Source of the DNA: an uncultured Acetatifactor sp.
GTDB lineage: Bacteria > Bacillota > Clostridia > Lachnospirales > Lachnospiraceae
Assembly (NCBI GenBank): GCA_934426825.1
Contig: CAKRYI010000001.1
Coordinates: 434,001-498,000, forward strand
Length of the DNA: 64,000 bases
Direction of reading: 5' to 3'
Every line of letters starts with the position of its first letter. Position 1 is the first letter of the stretch. The translations under genes were made by a program, and so were the position numbers. The notes beneath the pieces are model-generated. The model did not search any database. It worked only from the letters and a program-made list of their open reading frames with translations, and was not told where the DNA came from. Below are positions 45,564 to 53,927 of this stretch, piece after piece.

Positions 45564-46904
45564 TTAACCGTTTCCCGACAATACCATATCGAGAATATGC
45601 GCTAACGGGTCACAGGCATTCATTGCCTCTTCAAGCGTGTTGTTCTGCGCCCCCAATTCCACGAGAAGCGTTCTCGGACGCAGGTGCATGTTGTAGCGGT
45701 AGCCCTTCAGATAAATTTTGCGCACCAGTCCCGGATAATACTCCGTGGCTTTTAACTGCATCTGAAAAGAAAATGCCAGATTGTCCGCCTGATTTTCATT
45801 GTAAAGATAGGCGATGTTTCCCGTTTTTTTCGTCCGGCTCAGTCCGTTAAAAAACATAAAACGCGCCGTGGGTCTTCCGTCCAAATCCGTCACAAGCCTT
45901 GTCTCCTCCGCCATCTCGTCCCTATGTAAGTCGATAACCACCTGAATGGAGGGATTCTCCGCAAGCACCTGTTCCACGCAGGGCAGCGCCTTGGAATAGG
46001 CGTCGTCCCTCGCCTCCACATCATACTCCCCGGTGTGATGCAGCACCCTGTACCCGTACTGCGTCCGCAGAATCTCACTTAAATACTCCCCGACACCCAC
46101 GATGGAGGTTGACTTATCCCCCGGCACGGAATCACTGAACTGCTCCTGCGAATGGGTGTGATAAATCAATATCTGCGGTTCCTCCCCATCCTTGGAAATC
46201 GTCAGATTCCTCTGCGTCAGGGCATCTAAATTCAACTGGTCGCTCCCCACCATGGTATTGCCGTCCACCGTGTAAAAGTTTTTCACAAGCGTCTCGTAAT
46301 TCGTAAGCTCCCCGAAATCCACTTCCACCTGTTTTGTATGCGGAATAAACGCATACTCCCGCTCCGTCATCTGCAGTACGGCATCATTTTCCGCCCGAAG
46401 CAAATCCTGCAGGGACTCCCCGCTTTCTGCCGCATTAAAGCTCTCTCCGCCGTTTCCCGGATAGGTTTTCTGCGCCGTTTCCGGTCTTTCGGATTCCCCT
46501 ACGCCAAATCCTTCTGTTCCTTCCCTTTCGCTTATCCCTCCCGTCTGTCCCTCCGGCATTTTTGCCAAATAACTTTCTGCCTTTTCAGCGCCTTCCCCCG
46601 GATTTTCGTTCTGACTGTTTTCTAAAATTTCCCTGTTTTGTATGCTTCCGTTCCTTTGGGAGAGGGCGACAGAATAGCCGTACAACGGCAAAATATCCGC
46701 GACCTGACTCTCCGTAAGGCGGATGGTTTTGTTTTCCGCACTTTGCGCCATGCACACAAGCGGCATAAAATGCTTATATGCGGCATTTGTCCACTCTTCC
46801 GCCGCAGACTGCACCGCAACTTCCCCCAAAGAATGGTTTGATGCCTGTATATCCCTTCTGACAGACATTAAAAATAAAAACAGGACAGCCCCGACCGCCA
46901 GCAA
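45564..46904 (-). CDS. spoIIP: Stage II sporulation protein P (SpoIIP)
   Basis: SpoIIP is a membrane-anchored amidase/endopeptidase that, with SpoIID, thins the septal wall and drives engulfment. The product has an N-terminal membrane helix and a long low-complexity region (about 60-170). The catalytic domain has ILIYHTHSQEQF and VVIDLHRDEM with the zinc-binding His residues. The first codon available is TTG (46904) with no clear ribosome site. The upstream frame is open but has no ATG/GTG, so the true start is uncertain. It follows gpr in the typical operon order. Confidence 0.93.
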   Translation of the reverse strand: MLAVGAVLFLFLMSVRRDIQASNHSLGEVAVQSAAEEWTNAAYKHFMPLVCMAQSAENKTIRLTESQVADILPLYGYSVALSQRNGSIQNREILENSQNENPGEGAEKAESYLAKMPEGQTGGISEREGTEGFGVGESERPETAQKTYPGNGGESFNAAESGESLQDLLRAENDAVLQMTEREYAFIPHTKQVEVDFGELTNYETLVKNFYTVDGNTMVGSDQLNLDALTQRNLTISKDGEEPQILIYHTHSQEQFSDSVPGDKSTSIVGVGEYLSEILRTQYGYRVLHHTGEYDVEARDDAYSKALPCVEQVLAENPSIQVVIDLHRDEMAEETRLVTDLDGRPTARFMFFNGLSRTKKTGNIAYLYNENQADNLAFSFQMQLKATEYYPGLVRKIYLKGYRYNMHLRPRTLLVELGAQNNTLEEAMNACDPLAHILDMVLSGNG

Positions 46905-47006
46905 AAATCCGGGACTTCTTATGATTTTCCGCTTTCCGAACGCAGTATCACCCCCTACACTAAGGCTCTGCCCGACTGCTTACAATATATGCCCTTTGAA
47001 AAAAAG

Positions 47007-47927
47007 CTATTCCATCCCGGACTCCAACGCCATATTGATTCCCTCGGACACCGTAAAGCTCACCCGCTTTATCACCGCATCAATGTCCTTTCCTGTCATA
47101 TACATATTGTTCAGCTCCGCAAACGCTGTCCGGTGCTGCCCCATATATTTGACGCTGTCAAACTCCTCATCACCCTCCAGCAGCTTTTCCAGTGCATCCC
47201 CCACAATGGTGGCTGCGTCCACCACCGTGGGCACTCCCACCGCTATCACCGGCACGCCGAGGCTTTCTTTGGTCAGGGCATTCCGGTGGTTGCCCACTCC
47301 TGACCCCGGATGGATTCCGGTATTGGTAATCTGCACCGTGCGGTTTAACCTTCTGGTGCTGCGCGCCGCCAGCGCATCCACCACAATAAGGACATCCGGC
47401 GATGTCTCCTGCACCACTCCCTTGATAATCTCCGCAGTCTCCATTCCGGTCTTTGCCATGACTCCCGGCTCGATACTGCTGATTAAATTTATTTTTTGGC
47501 AGTTATATGCCGCTTTTCCGTACTCTCTGACCACATGTCTTGTGATAAAAAGGTTGTCCACCACCTGCGGTCCAAGCGCGTCCGCCGTCACCTCACGGTT
47601 TCCCAGTCCGACCACCAAAATGGACTGCTCCTTGTCTGCGTTTGGCAGTATTTTCAATAATTCCGCTGCGATACAGTCCGAAATTTCCCGGTGATAATCC
47701 TCGTCCGGCTCCACCATGGCAGGCGCCTCCATGGTGACATAGATTCCCATGGGTTTTCCCATGACCTTTGCCGCATTTTTGCTCTCAATAATGACCTTTG
47801 TGACGTGAATATCGTCCTCTTTCCGGTCGTATTCCTCCACCTTCACGCCGCGCAGTTCGCTGTCCGCCTCCGTAATACATTCCCTCGCCTCCAGCGCCAG
47901 ATCCGTCCTGATTTGAAAATTCTCCAT
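47007..47927 (-). CDS. gpr: Spore germination endopeptidase GPR
   Basis: GPR degrades small acid-soluble spore proteins at germination. The 306-residue product begins with the GPR motif IRTDLALEARECI and contains ILVVGLGNREVTADALGPQVVDNL and IHPGSGVGNHRNALTKESLG, all conserved. It is shorter than the 368-residue Bacillus form but similar to clostridial ones. It is divergent from rpsT and upstream of spoIIP. Confidence 0.95.
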   Translation of the reverse strand: MENFQIRTDLALEARECITEADSELRGVKVEEYDRKEDDIHVTKVIIESKNAAKVMGKPMGIYVTMEAPAMVEPDEDYHREISDCIAAELLKILPNADKEQSILVVGLGNREVTADALGPQVVDNLFITRHVVREYGKAAYNCQKINLISSIEPGVMAKTGMETAEIIKGVVQETSPDVLIVVDALAARSTRRLNRTVQITNTGIHPGSGVGNHRNALTKESLGVPVIAVGVPTVVDAATIVGDALEKLLEGDEEFDSVKYMGQHRTAFAELNNMYMTGKDIDAVIKRVSFTVSEGINMALESGME

Positions 47928-47989
47928 TTCTCTTGCCTCCTGCCAGTTTCCTGAAAACTATTATTTTGCAAAAATTAGGAAAATATGTA

Positions 47990-48018
47990 TTGACAAACCA
48001 TCAAATATTTACTACACT
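47990..48018 (+). promoter_or_regulatory. Candidate rpsT promoter
   Basis: TTGACA (47990-47995) and TACACT (48013-48018) are 17 bases apart, leaving a leader of about 85 bases before rpsT. Confidence 0.6.
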
Positions 48019-48107
48019 ACAATAGTATGTTTACGTTAGTCTTCCGTGTCTGGCTAAAGTGAAACATTTTCAATGAATTGATAATATACAAAACGGAGGT
48101 GTACGAC

Positions 48108-48371
48108 TTGGCTAACATTAAATCTGCAAAAAAGAGAATTTTAGTATCCCGCACTAGAACTGAGAGAAATAAGGCAATCAGATCCGGCGTTAAGACTGCA
48201 ATCAAGAAAGTATATGCTGCAATCGAGGCTGGTGAAAAAGAGACTGCTAAGACAGAGCTTATTGCTGCTACTAAGACTATCGAAATGGCTGCAAGCAAAG
48301 GTGTTTACCACAAGAACAACGCAGCTAGAAAAGTATCCCGTATCAGCAAAGCAGTTAACGAGATGGCTTAA
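48108..48371 (+). CDS. rpsT: Ribosomal protein S20
   Basis: S20 binds 16S rRNA early in 30S assembly. The 87-residue product is basic and helical (ANIKSAKKRILVSRTRTERN). I chose the TTG at 48108: GGAGG lies eight bases upstream, and the next codons (GCT AAC ATT) begin the family's conserved N-terminus. The upstream ATG at 48078 would add ten non-homologous residues and place the ribosome site inside the gene. A terminator follows. Confidence 0.95.
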   Translation: MANIKSAKKRILVSRTRTERNKAIRSGVKTAIKKVYAAIEAGEKETAKTELIAATKTIEMAASKGVYHKNNAARKVSRISKAVNEMA

Positions 48372-48402
48372 GCATAAAATTTTATTTGCCGAAAGGCACA
48401 TT

Positions 48403-48437
48403 AAAAAAGCACCTATACCGTCATGTAGGTGCTTTTT
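48403..48437. terminator. Bidirectional terminator between rpsT and the TPM gene
   Basis: A perfect stem AAAAAAGCACCTA/TAGGTGCTTTTTT with a ten-base loop has T-runs on both strands, so it can end both rpsT (plus) and the TPM-domain gene (minus). Confidence 0.85.
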
Positions 48438-48457
48438 TGTTGCGCTTTTTTCACTTT

Positions 48458-49345
48458 TTAGCGTCGTCTTCCACCGCCGCCATGGCTGAATCCACCGCTG
48501 CTTACATGGTGTCCGCCTCCGCCGGATGATGACGAGTGTCCGCCGCCACCGCTGCTGCTGGACGTCTGGATTCTCCGCGTAGTTACATTCTTGCGAAGCA
48601 GCATATCATGATTCTGGTTTAAAACAGGCTGACCGCCTGCCACATATGCTTTGAGGGCAACATTTTTCTCCGCAACCGCCGGTTTTAAATGGGACACATA
48701 GAAAATCCACGCAATAATCAACGGTAAAATCACAATAATCACTATCGGAATCTGAAACGTAGGCCTCATCTGCCAACAGGCTTCCTTTATGTATGCCTTA
48801 TATGCCGCATACGGGTTGTCATCAACATCAAATGCAACCGCATCCAGCACGGAGTTGATGCTGTCCATACTGAACTGGCTCTCCGCTCTGCCGCTGGTGG
48901 ATAACCAGCTTCCCTTCTGGCTTCCGTTCTCATCCGAATACCAGTTGTCCAAAAGCAGTACGCCGTCCCCGTGAGGCTCATTGTAACCGAAGGCTTTTTC
49001 ATCATAAAAATCATCTGCCTTCTCCATCATAACCGTCTGCCAGTCACCCTGGCTTTCCACATCCTCGTTAATAGTGACAAGCACAAGGTCAATGTGATAC
49101 TTCTGCTCGCTCTTTGCAATGTAGTCCCGGAGTTTCTGCTCCTCCTCGTCCGTCAGAATATCCGCATAGTCGTATACTCTCTCTTCCGGCTCCACGGAAT
49201 TGTCATGAACCACCTTGGGATTCCGTACAAGGCTGAATGCAAACAACATAGCACAGATAGCGGCAAGTACCCCTAATATAATAAACCATACTCTAAAATA
49301 ATGAAAATACTGCTTCACAGCTTCTTTTCTGACTTCTTTATCCAT
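48458..49345 (-). CDS. TPM-domain membrane protein with Ser/Gly/His-rich tail
   Basis: The 295-residue product has an N-terminal membrane helix (about 17-40) and a TPM domain (about 55-175, VYDYADILTDEEEQKLRDYI, DGVLLLDNWYSDENG). A second hydrophobic helix (about 195-218) follows. The C-terminal tail is Ser/Gly/His rich (SSSSGGGGHSSSSGGGGHH, ending GGRRR). This is the DUF/YgcG-like layout, but the TPM proteins' exact role here is unknown. I chose the ATG at 49345, with GGAGG five bases upstream. The gene ends at a terminator shared with rpsT. Confidence 0.85.
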   Translation of the reverse strand: MDKEVRKEAVKQYFHYFRVWFIILGVLAAICAMLFAFSLVRNPKVVHDNSVEPEERVYDYADILTDEEEQKLRDYIAKSEQKYHIDLVLVTINEDVESQGDWQTVMMEKADDFYDEKAFGYNEPHGDGVLLLDNWYSDENGSQKGSWLSTSGRAESQFSMDSINSVLDAVAFDVDDNPYAAYKAYIKEACWQMRPTFQIPIVIIVILPLIIAWIFYVSHLKPAVAEKNVALKAYVAGGQPVLNQNHDMLLRKNVTTRRIQTSSSSGGGGHSSSSGGGGHHVSSGGFSHGGGGRRR

Positions 49346-49378
49346 TTTTCCCTCCACATCGGAATATAGATTTTCCGT

Positions 49379-50368
49379 TTATAAAAACCGGAAGATTCCG
49401 TTTAAAAGTACCATCAACAGCACCCAGCATGCCATCAAAGTAAACGCATAGGTACGTCCCTTCGCCTTGGAAATCGGCGGCGTACCGATAATTTTACCGG
49501 TCTGCCCGTTGACATAAAACGGATACTCTTTTTCCTTGTAACTGTATTTGTATCTCCAGAGAGGAATGTAGCCGTAATTTGCCTTTGCATCCTTCACCTG
49601 TATATCATTTCGGAGAGGTCGGATATTGTTATATCCGGCATAGCTTTCCTTCATCATGGCGGTGGCGTCCTCTTTCATTCTCTGCTTCGCCCGGTTCTCC
49701 ACCAAATCCGATGTCATATTGTACTTTTCTGCATAGAAGCCGGACAGATACTGGGGCTTAAACTCCACCATCTGGTCATAATTGAAAGGCTCCATCAAAT
49801 CCATCACGTCATCCGACATCTGAACGGACGCATCCACCGGGATTTTGCGGAACGGAATATCCATGTTTCTGTCCACCTCATAAATCGAGGTCTCCGTGTT
49901 CTCTATTTCACCGGTTCTCCACACCCTGATTTTCACACCCTCGCCCTTAAAGTCATAGTTTACGTCATAATCAAACAGCCAGTAGGGCACATAGATTCCC
50001 TCCATGCTGTTTAAGTGCGCCTCCGACAGAAAATCCGCCGGTGCAAACAAAAACTTGCCGAACTTTTCACGGACAGATTTCTTGCAGCTTTCCTTTCCCA
50101 ACTGAAAAGGAATAATCATCTGCGGCTCATACTGTCCTTCCACTCTGGAATCAAAAATCAGATAATTTTCACAATAAGGACATTTGGTTGCCGCCGTATG
50201 TTCCTCCACCGGCACCTCACCGCCGCAGTTCGGGCATATCCTCAAATCCGTTTCCTTATAATCATTGCGCTCATCACTGTCCTGACTGTCGCAAAACGGA
50301 CAAAACATCCCCTTCCTGTCCGGGTCATAGACTACATTTCCACCACAGTTCTTACATTTAAAAATCAT
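49379..50368 (-). CDS. Zinc-ribbon membrane-anchored protein, TFIIB-type ribbon
   Basis: The 329-residue product opens with two zinc ribbons, FKCKNCGGNVVYDPDRKGMFCPFCDS and LRICPNCGGEVPVEEHTAATKCPYC (each shown in part: CKNCGG/CPFCDS and CPNCGG/CPYC). A soluble domain (about 75-300) with YVPYWLFDYDV follows, then one C-terminal membrane helix (about 307-327). I chose the ATG at 50368, with AGGAGG six bases upstream. A longer frame to 50677 covers the divergent intergenic region and is unlikely. The family is conserved in Clostridia, but its role is unknown to me. It is 33 bases upstream of the TPM gene and probably cotranscribed. Confidence 0.8.
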   Translation of the reverse strand: MIFKCKNCGGNVVYDPDRKGMFCPFCDSQDSDERNDYKETDLRICPNCGGEVPVEEHTAATKCPYCENYLIFDSRVEGQYEPQMIIPFQLGKESCKKSVREKFGKFLFAPADFLSEAHLNSMEGIYVPYWLFDYDVNYDFKGEGVKIRVWRTGEIENTETSIYEVDRNMDIPFRKIPVDASVQMSDDVMDLMEPFNYDQMVEFKPQYLSGFYAEKYNMTSDLVENRAKQRMKEDATAMMKESYAGYNNIRPLRNDIQVKDAKANYGYIPLWRYKYSYKEKEYPFYVNGQTGKIIGTPPISKAKGRTYAFTLMACWVLLMVLLNGIFRFL

Positions 50369-50558
50369 AACGAACCTCCTATTGGGTAATCTTAAAATAA
50401 TGATAGCGAATCTTCCTTTTTCTGTCAAGAAATGTCGGACATTGTGCCTCACAAAATTACATTTGTCATAATTTACCTGTTCCATAGTTTCAAAAATAAG
50501 ATATGATGTATTTGTAACAATTATGTAATATTTATGTAACACTTGAAAGGAGTTTTTT

Positions 50559-51494
50559 ATGAAGAAAATGAAATTACTGACCACCGCCGCTTTGCTGTCC
50601 GTCGTACTGCTCGGCAGCAACACGATGACTGCTGCCGCCGCTCCTGCGGATGCCGGCAGACAGTGCGGTACATACAACCATTTTGTATACTACTATATTT
50701 TGAAAAATCTGACACAGCTCCCCTGCCCTCTGGCTCAGCTTCCGGACAATAACTTACCGGATTGCAATCTGCCGGACACCGATTTGCCGGACAACAATTT
50801 CCCCGGTGACAATACTCCGGGAACCGACCTGCCCGACAATAACCTCCCCGGAAATAACACTCCCGACACCGACCTACCGGACAATAGCCTCCCCGGTGAC
50901 AACACTCCCGGCACCGACCTGCCCGACAGCAATTTGCCCGGTGACAACACTCCCGGCACCGACCTGCCCGACAGCAATTTGCCCGGCGGCAATACTCCCG
51001 ACACCGATTTGCCGGATGGCAATACTCCGGGCACCGATTTGCCGGACGGCAATTTGCCCGGCGGCAATACTCCGGGCACCAATTTGCCGGACAACAGCAC
51101 TCCCGGAGAAGACGAGGCTTTGTCCTACACGGCTCAGGTGGTAAAACTGGTGAACGCCGAGCGCGCCAAAGAAGGGCTTTCCCCTCTGACCGTGGACACT
51201 AATGTGCAGGCAGCCGCACAGGTGCGCGCCGTTGAAATCCAGACCTCTTTCTCCCATACCCGCCCCAACGGCAGCAGCTTTTCCACTGCCCTGAAAGAGC
51301 AGAATGTCTCCTACCGCAGCGCCGGTGAGAATATTGCATGGGGGCAGCGCTCCCCGCAGGAAGTCGTAACCGCATGGATGAACAGCGCCGGACACCGCGC
51401 CAACATTATGAACGCTAATTTTACCAAAATCGGCGTCGGTTATCACCAGAATGCTAACGGCACCAAATACTGGAGCCAGCTCTTTATCCGATAA
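50559..51494 (+). CDS. Secreted CAP/SCP-domain protein with pentapeptide-repeat stalk
   Basis: The 311-residue product has a signal peptide (residues 1-28, cleavage near TAAAAP) and a short Cys-containing segment. Twenty-five pentapeptides of the type L-P-D-x-N (residues 61-185) follow. The C-terminal CAP domain (about 188-311) has VKLVNAERAKEGLSPL, SFSHTRPNGSSF and GENIAWGQRSP, including the conserved His/Glu. AAAGGAG precedes the ATG. It is exported, perhaps cell-wall associated. The substrate of such bacterial CAP domains is unknown. Confidence 0.9.
   Translation: MKKMKLLTTAALLSVVLLGSNTMTAAAAPADAGRQCGTYNHFVYYYILKNLTQLPCPLAQLPDNNLPDCNLPDTDLPDNNFPGDNTPGTDLPDNNLPGNNTPDTDLPDNSLPGDNTPGTDLPDSNLPGDNTPGTDLPDSNLPGGNTPDTDLPDGNTPGTDLPDGNLPGGNTPGTNLPDNSTPGEDEALSYTAQVVKLVNAERAKEGLSPLTVDTNVQAAAQVRAVEIQTSFSHTRPNGSSFSTALKEQNVSYRSAGENIAWGQRSPQEVVTAWMNSAGHRANIMNANFTKIGVGYHQNANGTKYWSQLFIR
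50739..51113 (+). repeat. 15-bp tandem repeat encoding the CAP-protein stalk
   Basis: About 25 imperfect in-frame 15-base units encode [LFT]-P-[DG]-x-[NDS]. The units fall into higher-order alternation of LPD and TPG types, suggesting duplication of larger blocks. Length change by recombination is likely between strains. Confidence 0.88.
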
Positions 51495-51560
51495 TGTAAA
51501 ACCGTACGCATGAAAAGTAACCTCCGATTATAAAGGAAACGGAAGTCCCCGGCAGTAACG

Positions 51561-51605
51561 AAAAAGCAACCTCCGATTGTAACATACAGCCGGAGGTTGC
51601 TTTTT
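51561..51605. terminator. Bidirectional terminator between the CAP gene and prsW
   Basis: The stem AAAAAGCAACCTCCG/CGGAGGTTGCTTTTT with a loop of about 15 bases has T-runs on both strands. A partial copy of the left arm (AAAAGTAACCTCCGATTATAA) lies about 50 bases upstream, near 51515. Confidence 0.85.
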
Positions 51606-51617
51606 CTATTTTGATTA

Positions 51618-52247
51618 TTATTCACTTTTCGCCAATCTTGTTTTTGCCCCGACCCGGAAAATAACCGCCGTAAACAGGGGAATCACATATGCTGCAATCT
51701 GCCACGCTCCGCCCACATTGACAAGCAGATTGTAGATTGCATGATAGGTAATGGCAAGGCACAAAAGTCCCAACAGACAAATTGCCCTAAGCACCTTGTT
51801 TTCCCACACAAACTGCAGCCATCTGCCATAGGCGCTGCCGCAGACCACGTGCATGGCTCCCGTACCGAATCCTCTTATAAATAAAAAGGTCAACTGTTCC
51901 GCACCGTTCTGGGTGAGGTAACAGACATTTTCAAAGGTAGCAAAACTGGCTGCAATAATAATTGCCGCCACCTTAAACCGCTCCGCCGTCGGTTCAAATA
52001 CCGCAAGATAAAAAAGCAGGGGCAACAGCTTCATGATTTCCTCCACCATGGGAGCAATCTGTGTTGTCGCATTCAGCCTGTCCGCATAATATACCTGCAC
52101 AAAAAAGGTATTAAAATAGGCAGCCAACAGACAAGTCCCCATACCGGCAAGGCAAAACAGCAAAGTGCCCCGGTATTTTCGCCCCAAAAACAGCATGGCA
52201 ACCATAAGCGGCGCTGCCATACAGACAAAAATATTTTCAATGCACAT
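51618..52247 (-). CDS. PrsW-family intramembrane metalloprotease
   Basis: The 209-residue polytopic product carries the full PrsW motif set: EEIMK (E69, E70, K73), FENVCY (E106), HVVCG (H133) and HAIYN (H169). These residues coordinate zinc in this family. In Bacillus, PrsW cuts the anti-sigma factor RsiW to release sigma-W. Here the gene overlaps the preceding gene by one base (TAATG) and ends the ECF sigma operon at a terminator. A site-1-protease role in activating the neighbouring sigma factor is inferred. Confidence 0.9.
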   Translation of the reverse strand: MCIENIFVCMAAPLMVAMLFLGRKYRGTLLFCLAGMGTCLLAAYFNTFFVQVYYADRLNATTQIAPMVEEIMKLLPLLFYLAVFEPTAERFKVAAIIIAASFATFENVCYLTQNGAEQLTFLFIRGFGTGAMHVVCGSAYGRWLQFVWENKVLRAICLLGLLCLAITYHAIYNLLVNVGGAWQIAAYVIPLFTAVIFRVGAKTRLAKSE

Positions 52248-52873
52248 TACTCCACCGCCTTTCTCACAGCGGGTAAAAACGCCGCCAAAACCGCCGACAG
52301 CAGAAAATCACACCAAAAATACGGATTCCACAAGGTATCACTCACCCAGAAACAGGACCACGTCCACAGACTGTATTCCAATGCCACAAACACGAGTACC
52401 GTGATATGAAAACGCATCCTCTTCTTTTGCTGCTCTTTCCGGGAATAAACAAGTCCCTTAACCGAAAACCACGCCGCAAGAAACGTTGTCCCACACATCA
52501 AAACATTAAAAAGAACATCCCCGTGCGTGATATACAAAAGAAACTGTGGTACACAAATGAACGGCACAAGCCATACAAGACGGGTCTTATCCCTCCTCTC
52601 CCCTGCATCGGCGAGGGAAAACTGTACCGCCAAAAGGAACAGAAAACTCGCCACCCACCCCAAATCGGACACATAAAATATCTGCGGCGTCTGTTTTAAA
52701 AGCAGCATATGAAGCGTCCAATAGAGTGTTGCCATGGCAAAGGTTCCGTAAAAACAGGCAAGCAGAAACACCGGCTGTTTCCGGCTTCTGGCAAAGGAAA
52801 TCCCCGCCCAGACACAGCAGACTGCCGTCATCACAAATTGCACCAGATAATCCACAAATTCAATCATGCTCAC
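52247..52873 (-). CDS. Multi-spanning membrane protein of unknown function
   Basis: The 208-residue product has about six or seven predicted hydrophobic helices, many aromatic residues (Trp, Phe, Tyr) and short charged loops, with no domain I recognise. It overlaps the two-TM gene by 14 bases at its start and prsW by one base at its end, so it is tightly coupled to them. It could be a sensor, scaffold or substrate of the protease; none is shown. Confidence 0.75.
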   Translation of the reverse strand: MSMIEFVDYLVQFVMTAVCCVWAGISFARSRKQPVFLLACFYGTFAMATLYWTLHMLLLKQTPQIFYVSDLGWVASFLFLLAVQFSLADAGERRDKTRLVWLVPFICVPQFLLYITHGDVLFNVLMCGTTFLAAWFSVKGLVYSRKEQQKKRMRFHITVLVFVALEYSLWTWSCFWVSDTLWNPYFWCDFLLSAVLAAFLPAVRKAVE

Positions 52874-53219
52874 TGTCCTGCCGTTCTTCGCTGTTTTTCT
52901 GTTCTTCCTCCAAAAATCTGACTTTGTAACATACCACCGTCACACATATGCCAAGCACAAAAGCAAGCACGCCCACAACAATATACCCAAGGCTTTTACT
53001 CTCCTCAAAAATTCCCGCAACCATGCCGGAATCATACCGCACGCCGGGAACACTTTCCGGAAGAAACTGCGGCATGAAAAATCCCAGTCCCACTATAATT
53101 GCCAGACAGGCTGCAACCATGCAGACCTTAAGCACGCAAACGCGGCGTTCCCGCTTTTCCCGTTCCATTTTCGCGGCACGCTGTTTCACAGCCGTCACCC
53201 GTTCTTCAAGATTCCGCAT
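52860..53219 (-). CDS. Small two-TM protein, candidate anti-sigma factor
   Basis: The 119-residue product has a charged cytoplasmic N-terminus (1-28, rich in Arg/Glu/Lys). One membrane helix (about 29-49) and a short outside segment of about 25 residues follow. A second helix (about 76-98) and a charged C-terminal tail of about 20 residues close it. It has no zinc-anti-sigma motif and no recognised domain. It overlaps the ECF sigma gene by 14 bases and the next gene by 14 bases. Size, topology and position directly after the sigma factor fit an anti-sigma factor, but this is inference. Confidence 0.75.
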   Translation of the reverse strand: MRNLEERVTAVKQRAAKMEREKRERRVCVLKVCMVAACLAIIVGLGFFMPQFLPESVPGVRYDSGMVAGIFEESKSLGYIVVGVLAFVLGICVTVVCYKVRFLEEEQKNSEERQDSEHD

Positions 53220-53760
53220 GAACGATTCCCTCCTTTTCCAAATGTCTCCGCAGGGAATTCTTCCCCCGATATATCAAATCCGTAATCTGCTTCTCACTTT
53301 TTCCCATGACAGTGCCCGCCTCCGCATGGCGCATTCCTTCAAAATAAACCAGATAAATTGCCTCCCTGTATGCAGGGTTTATCTTTTCCATACAAAGGTG
53401 CAGGATACGGTTTCGCTCCGCCGTTCTCACCGTTTCCTCCACCAGCAGACTGCCCTCCGGCTCCTCCGGTAAATTTTCCAGACTAAAGCAGCTCTGTTTG
53501 CGTTTTTTGGAAGCACACCGGATGGCAAGATTCCTGCCCGCTTTGTAAAGGTATGCCCGAAAACAGCCGTCCCGTATTTTCGGTTTCTTTGCAATCAAAT
53601 AGGAAAACGCCTCTATCATCATATCTTCCGCATCATGAACATCATGGAGATAACCGTCTATGTACAGAGTGAGGTCGTTGCCGTAGCGCTGCATCAGCGC
53701 TTCCAATCCGCTGTCATCTCCGCCAAGATAACGCCGGTAAAGTATTTCGTCCGCCTCCAA
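53206..53760 (-). CDS. ECF-type RNA polymerase sigma factor
   Basis: The 184-residue product has sigma region 2 (LYRRYLGGDDSGLEALMQRY, VHDAEDMMIEAFSYLIAKK) and region 4 (INPAYREAIYLVYFEGMRHAEAG, MGKSEKQITDLIYRGKNSLRR), with no extra domain. This is the usual ECF architecture. It follows the lipoprotein gene on the same strand by 167 bases and begins a run of four overlapping genes ending in prsW. The signal and target promoters are unknown. Confidence 0.92.
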   Translation of the reverse strand: MEADEILYRRYLGGDDSGLEALMQRYGNDLTLYIDGYLHDVHDAEDMMIEAFSYLIAKKPKIRDGCFRAYLYKAGRNLAIRCASKKRKQSCFSLENLPEEPEGSLLVEETVRTAERNRILHLCMEKINPAYREAIYLVYFEGMRHAEAGTVMGKSEKQITDLIYRGKNSLRRHLEKEGIVHAES

Positions 53761-53927
53761 AACTGCCCCTCCCCTCTTACTACTGCTTGTCCTTTCTCTC
53801 CATTATGGACGAAACCTCACTGCTTTGCAAGCGGTATCAGCAAAGTAGCATCAGATAATACAAATATTTTCCTGCAGACTTCACACCGCCAAAAGTTTTT
53901 CCCTGTAATTTCAACTTCTGTTCTCCT

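Noticed and set aside
49379..50677. Longer 432-residue start for the zinc-ribbon protein
   Set aside because: The extra N-terminus lies in the divergent intergenic region, and an AGGAGG site marks the shorter start at 50368.
50735..51100. Minus-strand open frame opposite the CAP repeats
   Set aside because: Repeat antisense of a real secreted protein; no independent start signals.
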